Counted from the first letter of the stretch, positions 34,228 to 43,461 are shown. The stretch is DNA of 64,000 nt from Blautia sp. An249 (GCF_002159835.1 NZ_NFJL01000013.1:46578-110577), one strand, 5' to 3'. Notes: generated by a model from the sequence alone, not told the origin. Numbers and translations: made by a program.

Positions 34228-34485
34228 ATGTACAAGAAAATAAGTGTGGAAACATTTCTGAAGGAACAGAGCCGGCTCTTTGACGAGCCGGTGGCCGGAA
34301 CCTATGAAGAGGCGGAGGAATTTTTAGAAGAAGCCATGGCGGCAGAAGCTGACACATTAAAAGAAGTCAGGGCATATCTGGAAGAAAGCGGAGCTGATGT
34401 AAGCCATATGAGTGATCAGGAGCTGAAAGAAGCTCAGGAAGTGTTCGCCCTCGGGGACGGCGGCTATCTGATTGTGGAAGGCTAG
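34228..34485 (+). CDS. Small acidic protein, not recognised
   Basis: 85 residues starting 1 nt after the HAD gene stop. Strongly acidic and mostly helical by composition (EEAEEFLEEAMAAEADTLKE), ending in FALGDGGYLIVEG, which looks like a final beta hairpin. No catalytic motif, cysteine or membrane segment. Its tight coupling to the phosphatase suggests the same transcript. I do not recognise the family beyond its occurring in related gut anaerobes. Confidence 0.6.
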   Translation: MYKKISVETFLKEQSRLFDEPVAGTYEEAEEFLEEAMAAEADTLKEVRAYLEESGADVSHMSDQELKEAQEVFALGDGGYLIVEG

Positions 34486-34503
34486 TTTTTATAGAATGTT
34501 TAC

Positions 34504-34532
34504 TTGTGGAAGAATCAGGAATGGGTTATAAT
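34504..34532 (+). promoter_or_regulatory. Promoter of the ASH-repeat surface protein
   Basis: TTGTGG, 17-nt spacer, TATAAT. Confidence 0.55.
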
Positions 34533-34592
34533 AAAACTGAATATAAAAGAGAGAAATCCGGACACAAAGAGCTGAAGGAGGGAAAAGAAAGT

Positions 34593-37502
34593 ATGAAGAG
34601 AAAACGTATAATTGCAGTTTTTATGACGATCGTTCTGATACTGTCTTTTTTACCTGCCGTTACTTTTGCAGCATCTGAAGGGGGAGCGCAGGCATTGGGC
34701 GGAGAGCTTAGGATAAAAGGTTTTCCGGCGGTAGGAAATAAACTGGAGGCAGATTTGTCAGCCGTTACGCCTGCAGGTTTGACCAAGGATAAGTTTACAT
34801 ATACCTGGACCAAACAGGAAGGCGCTCAGACGAAAACATTGAGCTCCGCAGACAGTTATACTCTGGCTGCTGCCGATGAGGGCGCGGTAATCAAGCTGAC
34901 AGCTGTACCAAAACCAGAGACAGGTCTTACAGGACAGTTGGTAAAAGAATCAGGAAAGGTAAACAAACAGGGAGTAACGCCGACTCCTGCGCCCACAGGT
35001 ACGCCCGGAGCGGCTGCAGGTTCCCCGGGAGCGCCGACTGTGACACCGGCTGCAGGGGAAACCCAACAGAGCTCTGTAACGCCGACTCCCCAGGCGGCAT
35101 ATGAGCCGGAGGGAACCGGAAATTCTTCTGTTCCCACAGGACAGAGCGATACGGAGAATGTCACAAATCCGGAACCGGAAAATACCCAGAGTCAGGAATC
35201 TAATCAGGGAAATGAAGGAACAAATTCCAGTATTCCTGCTCCTGCAGCAGAGCAGCCAAAAACAGAAGAGCCTGTTGTGGGAAATACCGTACAGGGCACG
35301 GAAGGGACACAACCCTCTTCTGATGTTTTCCCTTATCAGAATACAAATGAAGACGAAAACAATACGCAGCCGGAAAAGAAAACCTTTGGTATGGAAGCAG
35401 AACCGGGAGAACTGGATTTCGGAAAACTGGAAGAAGGTTATAAAGATGTACCGGCTAAATCTGTGACACTTAAAAATACTGGAAATGTTGATTTAACTTT
35501 AAATTCCGTAACATCTCTCAGCTATTTTGAGGTGGAAGAGATTGGAGGGACTCTGCTGAAAGCAGGGGAAAGCAAGTCAGTAAAAATCAAGCCCAGGGAG
35601 GGAAAGAAGGCAAAAGAAGGCTCATATAAAGAGACGATTGAAATAACTACGGTAGATAATGCACAGGCGACAGTAACGGCCTCCTTCCAGGTGACAGAAG
35701 AGGAAGAAAAACCGGGCCTGACCATTGTTTCAGGAAAGAGTCTGGATTTTGGGAAAACTGAAGAAGGGGAAACAGCTCCGAAAGCACAGGAAGTTACAAT
35801 TGAGAATTCAGGCAATGTGGAAATTTCAGTGAAAAAGCCTGAGAGTGATGCTTATGAAATCAGCGGACTGCCAAAGACGTTGGATAAGGGAGAAAAGTAT
35901 ACCTTTACCGTACGGCCGAAATCAAATCTTTCTCCGGATAATTACAGCGAATCTTTAGTGTTGACTACCAGCCCGGAACTGGATCCGAAGCTGTCCATTT
36001 CCTGTAAATATAAAGTGGAAACGAAAAAAGTATATGATTTTGAAGTTACTTCCAGAGATATGAAATTCCCGAATGCAGTAGAGGGATATACTTCTGTTGA
36101 AACTCAGGAAATGGTAATTACCAATACGGGAAATCAGGAATTGGATCTTTCCCTTTCAAATAGAGGGGATTTTATTATCGGTAAACTTTCCAGAAGCAAA
36201 ATAGGTCCCAACGAGTCTGCAAGTTTTACAGTTACACCGAAAATCGGACTGGGTCAGGGACTGCATGAGGATACCATAAAGATCAAGGATAAAAATTCCG
36301 GAAAAGAAGTACCAATACTGGCGTATTTTACAGTAGATGCACAGACCTTTAAGGTTTCCGTAAGTCCCCGTTATCTGGACTTCGGAAGCAAACTGGTGGG
36401 ATATACAGAAAGCCCGGCTGCCCAGAGTTTCCGTGTGACCAATACAGGAACCGGAACGCTGACGCTGAAGAAACCGGCAAGCACAGACGTCTTTCAGGTT
36501 ACTGCAGAAGGCTTTGATGCAGAAGGTCTGAAGCAGTTAAAACCGGGAGAAAGCCTGACCGTAACGGTACAGCCTAAATTAGGTATGGGCTATAACAAAG
36601 ATGCGTATGTCCAGGCGATTACCGTACAGAATAATAATGATTTGAAGATTGAGAGCCAGGCGGCTTTCCGGGTAAACAAAGCGACTCTGATTGGAGTGAA
36701 TACCAATATGGGAGCTATTGAGGGACTGCCCAATGGAAGTCCTAAGACGGCAGAAGGTCTGAAACTTCCCAAGACAACCACCATTTATGTGAAGGAACTG
36801 GGAAAAGTGTCGGCCAGCATCAGCTGGAATGTGGAAGGATGCGATTACGATCCGTCCAGTACCAGAGATCAGAAATTTACCGTATACGGAACTATTCTTC
36901 TGCCGAGCAATGTGGGAAATCCCTATCAGCTTAGTCTGAGTACCTGGGTTGAAGTTTCCGTTAAGGCTTATGATGCGAAAGTTGCAAAAGCATCCGATAA
37001 CCGGATAGAAGGAATTGAAAACGGGGCCACCTACAAAATGGATAAGAGCATTACCATGAAGTTTAAAGCCATTGGAGCAGGTATGACAAACACCAGCCCG
37101 AGGAAGGGAGATGTTCGCTATCTGCCCTATGACTGGAAGGTAGGCGGATACGGGGAAAAATTTGATAATTCCGATTATGAAGATTCCTTCAAAGTGACGA
37201 AAGCCAATAAATACACCCTGAAAGTGAATTTTATACGTCAGGAATATAACGGCGAACAATGGGTGAAAAAAGGAGAATCAGATACCAAGAAAGTGGAATT
37301 TATTATAAAATCCTCTGATACAAAATCCAGCAAAAACACAGGAAAAGCCACAGCCACTAAGAAACCAACCCCTACGCCTAAAACGAAGAGCGCGGTAAAT
37401 ACCGGAGACGAAACACCAATCGGAGCATGGGTAGCCGTCTTCGTAGTGGCGGTAGGATGTATCGCAGGGATTCTGATTTACCAGACAAAGAAAAGAAAAT
37501 AA
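34593..37502 (+). CDS. Large surface protein with ASH-like repeats and C-terminal wall/membrane anchor
   Basis: 969 residues from ATG 34593 (AAGGAGG upstream). Signal peptide (MKRKRIIAVFMTIVLILSFL), one Ig-like domain, a long Pro/Thr/Glu/Asn/Gln-rich linker (about 130-270), then four ASH/HYDIN-type beta domains each opening with a phrase like LDFGKLEEGYKDV and carrying NTGNVDLTL (also LDFGKTEEG, FPNAVEGYTS, LDFGSKLVGY). Two further beta-rich regions follow. The end has SAVNTGDETP, a hydrophobic span and KKRK, the layout of a sortase substrate with a divergent motif, or a simple membrane anchor. Likely adhesion or matrix role. No partner sortase is nearby. Confidence 0.85.
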   Translation: MKRKRIIAVFMTIVLILSFLPAVTFAASEGGAQALGGELRIKGFPAVGNKLEADLSAVTPAGLTKDKFTYTWTKQEGAQTKTLSSADSYTLAAADEGAVIKLTAVPKPETGLTGQLVKESGKVNKQGVTPTPAPTGTPGAAAGSPGAPTVTPAAGETQQSSVTPTPQAAYEPEGTGNSSVPTGQSDTENVTNPEPENTQSQESNQGNEGTNSSIPAPAAEQPKTEEPVVGNTVQGTEGTQPSSDVFPYQNTNEDENNTQPEKKTFGMEAEPGELDFGKLEEGYKDVPAKSVTLKNTGNVDLTLNSVTSLSYFEVEEIGGTLLKAGESKSVKIKPREGKKAKEGSYKETIEITTVDNAQATVTASFQVTEEEEKPGLTIVSGKSLDFGKTEEGETAPKAQEVTIENSGNVEISVKKPESDAYEISGLPKTLDKGEKYTFTVRPKSNLSPDNYSESLVLTTSPELDPKLSISCKYKVETKKVYDFEVTSRDMKFPNAVEGYTSVETQEMVITNTGNQELDLSLSNRGDFIIGKLSRSKIGPNESASFTVTPKIGLGQGLHEDTIKIKDKNSGKEVPILAYFTVDAQTFKVSVSPRYLDFGSKLVGYTESPAAQSFRVTNTGTGTLTLKKPASTDVFQVTAEGFDAEGLKQLKPGESLTVTVQPKLGMGYNKDAYVQAITVQNNNDLKIESQAAFRVNKATLIGVNTNMGAIEGLPNGSPKTAEGLKLPKTTTIYVKELGKVSASISWNVEGCDYDPSSTRDQKFTVYGTILLPSNVGNPYQLSLSTWVEVSVKAYDAKVAKASDNRIEGIENGATYKMDKSITMKFKAIGAGMTNTSPRKGDVRYLPYDWKVGGYGEKFDNSDYEDSFKVTKANKYTLKVNFIRQEYNGEQWVKKGESDTKKVEFIIKSSDTKSSKNTGKATATKKPTPTPKTKSAVNTGDETPIGAWVAVFVVAVGCIAGILIYQTKKRK

Positions 37503-37516
37503 ATGAATCTACGGCA

Positions 37517-37546
37517 GGGCTGTTGTGAAGAAATTCGCAGCAGCCC
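37517..37546 (+). terminator. Weak hairpin after the ASH-repeat gene
   Basis: 9-bp stem GGGCTGTTG/CAGCAGCCC with one G-U, followed by ATATTTATAAAG; not a good T run. Confidence 0.4.
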
Positions 37547-37567
37547 ATATTTATAAAGAAAATTTTG

Positions 37568-37594
37568 TTAGCACTCATTTTAAATGAGTGCTAA
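37568..37594 (+). promoter_or_regulatory. CIRCE element (HrcA operator)
   Basis: TTAGCACTC-N9-GAGTGCTAA, a perfect match to the CIRCE consensus, upstream of the htpG -35 box. Shows that the HrcA repressor regulates htpG here. Confidence 0.95.
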
Positions 37595-37601
37595 ATTTTT
37601 C

Positions 37602-37630
37602 TTGACTTTTCAGACAAGTGGTATTACTAT
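37602..37630 (+). promoter_or_regulatory. htpG promoter
   Basis: TTGACT, 17-nt spacer, TACTAT, just downstream of CIRCE. Confidence 0.7.
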
Positions 37631-37672
37631 ATCTTTTAGAGAGTGATTACCAATTTAAGGAGAGTGAATAAA

Positions 37673-39718
37673 ATGGCTGTAAAGCATGGAAGTTTATCAA
37701 TTAACAGCGAGAACATATTTCCCATAATTAAGAAATGGTTATATTCGGATCACGATATTTTTGCCAGAGAAATGGTATCTAACGGATGCGATGCAATTAC
37801 AAAATTAAAGAAACTGGAAGTTATGGGCGAGTATTCTTTCCCGGATGATTATAAAAGCAAAATTGAAGTTGTGGTAAATCCGGAAGAGAAGACCCTGAAA
37901 TTTATCGATAACGGTATCGGAATGGAAGCAGACGAAGTGGAAGAATATATTACTCAGATTGCTTTTTCCGGCGCTACCGAATTCTTAGAGAAATATAAAG
38001 ATAAAACCACGGATGATCAGATGATCGGTCACTTCGGACTTGGTTTTTACTCTGCTTTTATGGTAGCAGACGAAGTTCACATTGACACCCTTTCCTATAA
38101 AGAAGGAGCAAAACCGGTGCACTGGGCCTGCGACGGCGGTACGGAATATGAAATGCAGGAAGGCAGCAAGACCACGGTGGGAACAGAAATCACCCTCTTT
38201 TTAAATGAGGAAAGTGTGGAATTTTCCAATGAATACAGAATGAGAGAAGTCCTGGATAAATATTGTTCCTTCATGCCGGTGGAAATCTTCCTTTCCAAGG
38301 CAAACGCACCTCAGGAATATGAGACGGTGGACGAGGCCGATTTAAAAGAAGACGACGTAGTGGTTGAGAGAATTCATGAGGAGGCCAAGACAGAAGAAAG
38401 AGAAAACGAAAATGGAGAAAAGGAAACCGTAGAAATCTCTCCGGCGAGAGATCGGGTAAAGATTAACAAACGTCCGGTTTCCATCAGCGATCCGCATCCT
38501 CTCTGGACAAAGCATCCCAATGAATGTACAGAGGAAGATTATAAAGAGTTTTACCGCAAGGTATTCATGGATTATAAAGAGCCCCTGTTCTGGATTCATC
38601 TGAATATGGATTATCCGTTTAACTTAAAGGGAATCTTATATTTCCCTAAAATTAACACGGAATATGATTCTATCGAAGGAACCATTAAGCTGTATAATAA
38701 CCAGGTATTCATCGCAGATAATATCAAAGAAGTAATTCCTGAGTTTTTACTGCTGTTAAAAGGAGTTATCGACTGTCCGGATCTTCCTTTGAATGTATCC
38801 AGAAGCGCTCTTCAGAACGATGGATTTGTAAAGAAAATCTCTGAATACATTACGAAAAAAGTAGCGGACAAGCTTACGGGAATGTGCAAGACAGACAGGG
38901 AGTCTTACGAAAAATACTGGGATGACATCAGTCCGTTCATTAAATTCGGCTGCTTAAAGGATGAAAAATTCTCTGAGAAAATGATGGACTATATTCTCTT
39001 TAAAAACATTGACGACAAATACCTGACCTTAAAAGACTGTATAGAAGAGAATCAGACAGAGGAAGAAAAAGCTGCTGCCGAGGAAGAGAAGAAAGAAGAA
39101 AACAGCGAAGAGAAAGAACCAAAGAAAACCACAATCTTCTATGTAACAGATCCCATTCAGCAGAGCCAGTATATTAACATGTTCCGCAAAGAAGGAAAAG
39201 ATGCGGTAATCCTTCGCCACAATATTGATTCCGCCTTTATTTCTCATCTGGAAAGGCTGAAAGAGACAATTCAGTTTAAGCGGATTGACGCAGATCTCAC
39301 AGAGGAATTTACAACAGAAGAGACTGCGGATGAAAACGTAGCGAAGAAACTGAAAGAGCTGTTCCAGAAAGAATTAAAGAAAGAGAATCTGGACGTCCGG
39401 GTGGAAAATCTGAAAAACGAAGAAATTTCTGCTATGATTACCTTATCAGAGGAAAGCCGTAGAATGCAGGAAATGATGAAAATGTATAACATGTACGGAA
39501 TGGATTCATCCATGCTTCAGGGACAGGAAACACTGGTACTGAACGCAAATCATCCTCTGGTAAAATATCTGGTGGAAAAAGAAGAGGCAGAAAATGCTCC
39601 GATTATCTGCGAGCAGCTTTATGATTTGGCAATGCTAAGCCATAAACAGCTCTCCCCGGAAGAAATGACAAAATTTGTGGAAAGAAGCAACAAGATTATG
39701 CTGATGCTTACAAAATAA
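37673..39718 (+). CDS. htpG: Molecular chaperone HtpG (Hsp90)
   Basis: 681 residues. N-terminal ATPase domain with MVSNGCDAI, DNGIGM and GHFGLGFYSAFMVAD; middle domain with LPLNVSRSALQ; C-terminal dimerisation domain. Acidic/Lys charged insertions (EEEKKEENSEEKEPKK and an ERENENGEKE linker) explain its length above the usual ~625. Start ATG 37673 with AAGGAGAG 8 nt upstream. In B. subtilis htpG is not under CIRCE control; here a perfect CIRCE sits in front. Confidence 0.97.
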   Translation: MAVKHGSLSINSENIFPIIKKWLYSDHDIFAREMVSNGCDAITKLKKLEVMGEYSFPDDYKSKIEVVVNPEEKTLKFIDNGIGMEADEVEEYITQIAFSGATEFLEKYKDKTTDDQMIGHFGLGFYSAFMVADEVHIDTLSYKEGAKPVHWACDGGTEYEMQEGSKTTVGTEITLFLNEESVEFSNEYRMREVLDKYCSFMPVEIFLSKANAPQEYETVDEADLKEDDVVVERIHEEAKTEERENENGEKETVEISPARDRVKINKRPVSISDPHPLWTKHPNECTEEDYKEFYRKVFMDYKEPLFWIHLNMDYPFNLKGILYFPKINTEYDSIEGTIKLYNNQVFIADNIKEVIPEFLLLLKGVIDCPDLPLNVSRSALQNDGFVKKISEYITKKVADKLTGMCKTDRESYEKYWDDISPFIKFGCLKDEKFSEKMMDYILFKNIDDKYLTLKDCIEENQTEEEKAAAEEEKKEENSEEKEPKKTTIFYVTDPIQQSQYINMFRKEGKDAVILRHNIDSAFISHLERLKETIQFKRIDADLTEEFTTEETADENVAKKLKELFQKELKKENLDVRVENLKNEEISAMITLSEESRRMQEMMKMYNMYGMDSSMLQGQETLVLNANHPLVKYLVEKEEAENAPIICEQLYDLAMLSHKQLSPEEMTKFVERSNKIMLMLTK

Positions 39719-39731
39719 AGAAATGAAAAAA

Positions 39732-39772
39732 GCTGCAAAGTCAAGGCGAAGTTGATTTTGCAGCCTTTTTTT
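39732..39772. terminator. Terminator between htpG and the DUF5721 gene
   Basis: 13-bp stem with one G-U (39732-39744/39752-39764) followed by CTTTTTTT; A run on the other side allows bidirectional use. It touches the stop of the convergent gene. Confidence 0.9.
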
Positions 39773-40274
39773 ATAATTGTTCGAAAGCAATTCCGTTCTG
39801 CTTAAAAAATGAGAGTACCATGAGATCCCAGGTATTATCTATGGTTTTATCCATTGTGAAGATACGTAGGGAAGTTCCGGTGGTGCAGGTCAGTTCTCCT
39901 CCATGAAACTGAAAATTCAGATACATCCCATTGACGTCTTCCGGATCTATGAGAAGTCCGCTGTCAGTTACAGCTAAACTGGTATTTTCCCGGGAAAGCT
40001 GGAATACAAATTTAAAGTGGAGGGGCGTATGCTTTCCACGGATAATGGAAAAACAGTAAGGTTTTACTTCACGCCACAGAGAATAGGTTCGCTGAGTACG
40101 GTCCAGGGCTTCCAGAAGGGGAGCATCAAAAAAGTCCCTGTGCAGACTGCCGTCAATGGTAAAAGTATTATACGTTGTAATGGATGCCTCCACCAGCCAG
40201 AAAGGATCAAAAGCCTCTCCCTTTAATAAACGGGACATAAAATCTTTTATATCCAGTATTTTAAGTGCGATCAT
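39771..40274 (-). CDS. DUF5721 family protein
   Basis: 167 residues from ATG 40274 (AAGGAG 9 nt upstream; the longer open frame to 40376 has no site). The sequence KILDIKDFMSRLLKGEAFD, TTYNTFTIDGSLHRDFFD, YSLWREVKPYCFSIIRGKHT and TCTTGTSLRIFTMDKT is that of DUF5721, a Lachnospiraceae-rich family of unknown function. Soluble, mixed alpha/beta, no catalytic motif seen. Convergent with htpG. Confidence 0.85.
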   Translation of the reverse strand: MIALKILDIKDFMSRLLKGEAFDPFWLVEASITTYNTFTIDGSLHRDFFDAPLLEALDRTQRTYSLWREVKPYCFSIIRGKHTPLHFKFVFQLSRENTSLAVTDSGLLIDPEDVNGMYLNFQFHGGELTCTTGTSLRIFTMDKTIDNTWDLMVLSFFKQNGIAFEQL

Positions 40275-40446
40275 AATGAAAACTCCTTTGAATACAAAGC
40301 CGGAGAAACCGGCGCTAGAGATATTATAAAACAAGTTGAAAAAAAAACATAGAAGTTTTTTAAAAATCCTTTTCAAACAGCGCAGGATATGATACTATAT
40401 ATCTGGTATTCGATACTACATATAATGGGAAAGAGGACGATATGAA

Positions 40447-41286
40447 TTGAGTTTTAAAATTATTATAGATAGCTGCGGCGAACTGTTAGAAGAATGGAAG
40501 AAGGATTCCCGATATGAATCTGTGCCATTGGTTTTAAGTGTGGACGGAGAAGATATTATAGATGACGAGACCTTTAACCAGAAGGAATTTCTGGAAAAAG
40601 TGGCCAACAGCCCCAATTGTCCCAAATCATCCTGCCCTTCCCCGGAGCGTTATATGCAGGCCTATGACTGTGATGCGGATCACGTTTATGCGGTAACCTT
40701 ATCTGCAGAATTGAGCGGTTCCTATAACAGCGCTGTTCTGGGCAGAAGCCTGTATCAGGAAGAACATCCCGATAAAAAAATCTATGTTTTTAATTCCCGT
40801 TCCGCTTCCATAGGGGAAACTCTGATTGCTATGAAGATTGCAGAATGCGAAGAGGCAGGGATGGAATTTGACGCCATTGTAACAACTGTGGAAGATTATA
40901 TTGAGTCCCAGAATACATTTTTTGTGCTGGAAAATCTGGAGACTTTAAGGAAAAACGGCAGATTAAGCAGAGTTAAGGCATTTGTGGCTTCCGCCCTGAA
41001 AATCAAACCGGTAATGGGTTCCACAAAGGAAGGGGCCATCTGCCAGTTGGATCAGGCCAGAGGGATTAATAAGGCTTTAATTAAAATGGTGGATTATATT
41101 GTGAAATCTGCAGAGGACAGTGAGAACCGGGTTCTTGCCATTTCTCACTGCAACTGTCCGGGACGGGCAAAAATATTAAAAGAAGCCATTGAAGAACGGA
41201 TGAAAACAAAGAAGATTGTGGTTCTGGATACAGCCGGGGTCAGCAGCATGTATGCCAATGACGGCGGGATTATTGTTGTCGTATAA
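40447..41286 (+). CDS. DegV-family fatty-acid-binding protein
   Basis: 279 residues from TTG 40447; an ATG at 40442 is out of frame and stops at once. DegV/FakB fold: IIIDSCGELLEEW, TLSAELSGSYNSAVLG, then FVLENLETLRKNGRLSRVKAFV and LKIKPVM. These proteins bind a fatty acid and, as FakB subunits, present it to the FakA kinase for phospholipid synthesis. No fakA is adjacent. Weak RBS (AAAGAGGA). Confidence 0.9.
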   Translation: MSFKIIIDSCGELLEEWKKDSRYESVPLVLSVDGEDIIDDETFNQKEFLEKVANSPNCPKSSCPSPERYMQAYDCDADHVYAVTLSAELSGSYNSAVLGRSLYQEEHPDKKIYVFNSRSASIGETLIAMKIAECEEAGMEFDAIVTTVEDYIESQNTFFVLENLETLRKNGRLSRVKAFVASALKIKPVMGSTKEGAICQLDQARGINKALIKMVDYIVKSAEDSENRVLAISHCNCPGRAKILKEAIEERMKTKKIVVLDTAGVSSMYANDGGIIVVV

Positions 41287-41336
41287 GAAAAAATGTGCTA
41301 TACTTCTGAGAGGAACAAAAAAAAGGAGTAATCATC

Positions 41337-41588
41337 ATGAGTCAGAAGAAAGTAGACGCCAATAAACTTAGAAAGAAAAATCTTACGAAAGAAGACAAAA
41401 AAGAGAGAAGAGATTCTATACTGGAAAAATTGTTTGTAGCTTTTCTGTGTATCTTTGCAGTATCCTGGATTGGATATTCTGTATATGTGAAAGTAGAGGA
41501 AAAAAGTTCTCAGGAAATAACGGAAACAGCCATGGATATGACCTCCATTGAGAATTACTTTAATGAAATGTCTGTAGATGCAGAATAA
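41337..41588 (+). CDS. Small single-pass membrane protein, not recognised
   Basis: 83 residues: a very basic N-terminus (KKVDANKLRKKNLTKEDKKE), one transmembrane segment (about 37-57, LFVAFLCIFAVSWIGYSVYV) and a short acidic outer tail ending NYFNEMSVDAE. RBS AAAAGGAG. The charge pattern predicts N-in, C-out. No family recognised. A terminator follows, so it ends a transcript, possibly one including degV. Confidence 0.65.
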   Translation: MSQKKVDANKLRKKNLTKEDKKERRDSILEKLFVAFLCIFAVSWIGYSVYVKVEEKSSQEITETAMDMTSIENYFNEMSVDAE

Positions 41589-41610
41589 ATGATGTAAGAT
41601 GAGAGAAAAG

Positions 41611-41645
41611 AAGGAGATGCCCGCACTGCGGACATCTCCTTTTAT
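41611..41645 (+). terminator. Terminator after the small membrane protein gene
   Basis: AAGGAGATG / CATCTCCTT stem with inner CCGC/GCGG, followed by TTTT. Convergent cspA-type gene begins beyond. Confidence 0.85.
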
Positions 41646-41673
41646 TGAGTCAGTTGGAAAATAGATCTCTCAA

Positions 41674-41874
41674 TTATAATTTCGTAACATTGGCAGCCTG
41701 CATTCCGCGAGCGCCTTCTGTTAAATCATATGTCACAGCCTGACCTTCTTCTAAGGATTTGAATCCTTCTCCGTTGATTGCAGAAAAATGAACGAAAACA
41801 TCGGCTCCGTCTTCACCTGTAATGAAACCATAACCTTTTTCTGCGTTGAACCATTTTACAGTTCCTTTGTTCAT
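41674..41874 (-). CDS. Cold-shock protein, CspA family
   Basis: 66 residues, a single OB fold with RNP1 KGYGFI and RNP2 VFVHFS. Binds single-stranded RNA/DNA and acts as an RNA chaperone. RBS GGAGG. Its ~138-nt 5' untranslated leader, long as in other csp genes, carries a striking terminator-like hairpin (see 41921-41986). Monocistronic. Confidence 0.96.
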   Translation of the reverse strand: MNKGTVKWFNAEKGYGFITGEDGADVFVHFSAINGEGFKSLEEGQAVTYDLTEGARGMQAANVTKL

Positions 41875-41920
41875 AATGTGTTACCTCCATACAAAATAAA
41901 AAAATAAATTAAAATTCCTA

Positions 41921-41986
41921 CTGGCGAAAAAAATCACCAGTTTTTAAAGACTACATATTGTAATGTAATCCTTAAAAACTGATGAT
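41921..41986 (-). promoter_or_regulatory. Terminator-like hairpin in the cold-shock gene leader
   Basis: Arms 41933-41950 and 41969-41986 form an 18-bp stem with two G-U pairs; the loop can add 5 bp. On the minus strand it is followed by six T, as in an intrinsic terminator. Sequence after the T run (TCGCCAG) can pair with the 3' arm (CTGGTGA), an alternative fold. Confidence 0.7.
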
Positions 41987-42018
41987 ATTGTTACATTCAA
42001 TAGGTTATCTGTAGTTTC

Positions 42019-42047
42019 ATTATAGTTTCCGTAAAAGAAAAAGTCAA
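42019..42047 (-). promoter_or_regulatory. Promoter of the cold-shock gene
   Basis: Minus strand TTGACT, 17-nt spacer, TATAAT, about 140 nt before the start codon. Confidence 0.85.
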
Positions 42048-42102
42048 GAAAAAACTCTGAAAAGACGAAAAGAACAGCCAAGTCCTGAAATGAAAAAAAC
42101 AC

Positions 42103-42131
42103 TTTATTAATAAAGGGTTTTCGTGTATGAT
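42103..42131 (+). promoter_or_regulatory. Promoter of the pyrCFKD operon
   Basis: TTTATT, 17-nt spacer, TATGAT, about 40 nt before pyrC. No PyrR-binding attenuator was seen in the short leader. Confidence 0.5.
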
Positions 42132-42169
42132 AAATACAGGAAAGATTTTGGAAAAGGAGAGATCCGAGG

Positions 42170-43447
42170 ATGGATATTTTAATAAAAAATGGTCGAATTT
42201 TAGACCCGTCTTTACAAAAAGATGAAATTGGCGATCTTTACATCAAAGACGGCAAGATACAGAAAGCGGAAAAAGGACTGGAAACCAAGGCCGACCGTGT
42301 AATTGATGCGGACGGATGCTTTGTAATGCCGGGACTGATAGACATCCATGTCCACTTAAGAGATCCGGGACAGGAATATAAAGAGACAATTGAAAGCGGT
42401 TCTGCGGCGGCAGCCAAAGGCGGATTTACCACAATCGTGGCCATGCCCAATACGGTTCCGGTGATTGATAACAAAGACAGAGTTTCCTATGTGAAAAATA
42501 AAGCAGAGATGGTTTCTCCCATACATGTGATTCAGTCAGGGGCCATTACAGTAGGCCAGAAAGATCAGGAAATAACAGATATAGAAGGAATGGTTCAGGC
42601 CGGGGCAGGAGCGCTCTCAGAAGACGGGAAATCCGTTATGAATATGAAAATTTACAGAGAGGCTATGAAAGAAGCGGCCCGACTGAATGTTCCGGTTCTG
42701 GCTCACTGTGAGGACAAGTCCCTGGCCGGAGGCGGATGTATGAATGAGGACGAGAAGGCAAAAGAGCTGAATCTGCCGGGAATCTGCAATGCCACAGAGG
42801 ATGCGATTATTGCAAGAGACATTATCCTGGCCCATGACACAGGCGCCCGCCTGCATCTGTGTCACTGCTCCACCAAAGGTTCCGTAGAGATTCTGCGTCA
42901 GGCCAAACAGGCCGGGTATGATGTGACAGGGGAGGTATGCCCCCACCACTTCACACTGACTACAGACGATATTTCCACAGACAATCCAAACTACAAGATG
43001 AATCCGCCTCTTCGCAGCGAAGAAGACAAGAAAGCGCTGATTGAAGGGCTCAAAGACGGCACCATGGATGTAATCAGCACGGATCATGCGCCTCACGGAG
43101 CAAAAGAAAAACAGGGCTCTATGCGTAATGCGGCGTTTGGAATTGTGGGATTGGAAACCAGCGTGGCTTTAACAATGACGGAACTGGTAGAAAAAGGGAT
43201 TCTGACCCCGCTGCAGATGGCGGAGAAAATGAGCTATAACCCGGCAAAAGTACTGGGGATTTCCAAAGGAACCCTGCAGGAGGGCGCGGATGCGGATGTA
43301 ACCATTATCGATCCGAAAGCCTCATATAAAATTGATAAAGGAACCTTTGTATCTAAAGGGCGCAATACGCCTTTTGACGGAAAGAAAGTTAAAGGAAGGG
43401 TTATCTTTACCATCTGTGATGGAAACATTGTATACGAATATAAATAA
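42170..43447 (+). CDS. pyrC: Dihydroorotase
   Basis: 425 residues, type I/class II bacterial enzyme. Cyclises carbamoyl-aspartate to dihydroorotate. Metal site: DIHVHLRDPGQEYKE, then LAHCED, LHLCHCSTKGS, and catalytic aspartate in ISTDHAPHG. First gene of a pyr operon: 14 nt to pyrF, then pyrK and pyrD. RBS AAGGAGAG. Confidence 0.96.
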   Translation: MDILIKNGRILDPSLQKDEIGDLYIKDGKIQKAEKGLETKADRVIDADGCFVMPGLIDIHVHLRDPGQEYKETIESGSAAAAKGGFTTIVAMPNTVPVIDNKDRVSYVKNKAEMVSPIHVIQSGAITVGQKDQEITDIEGMVQAGAGALSEDGKSVMNMKIYREAMKEAARLNVPVLAHCEDKSLAGGGCMNEDEKAKELNLPGICNATEDAIIARDIILAHDTGARLHLCHCSTKGSVEILRQAKQAGYDVTGEVCPHHFTLTTDDISTDNPNYKMNPPLRSEEDKKALIEGLKDGTMDVISTDHAPHGAKEKQGSMRNAAFGIVGLETSVALTMTELVEKGILTPLQMAEKMSYNPAKVLGISKGTLQEGADADVTIIDPKASYKIDKGTFVSKGRNTPFDGKKVKGRVIFTICDGNIVYEYK

Positions 43448-43461
43448 AACCGGAGGATATT

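Noticed and set aside
42048..42169. PyrR-dependent attenuator before pyrC
   Set aside because: The leader after the predicted promoter is too short and lacks the PyrR anti-antiterminator consensus.
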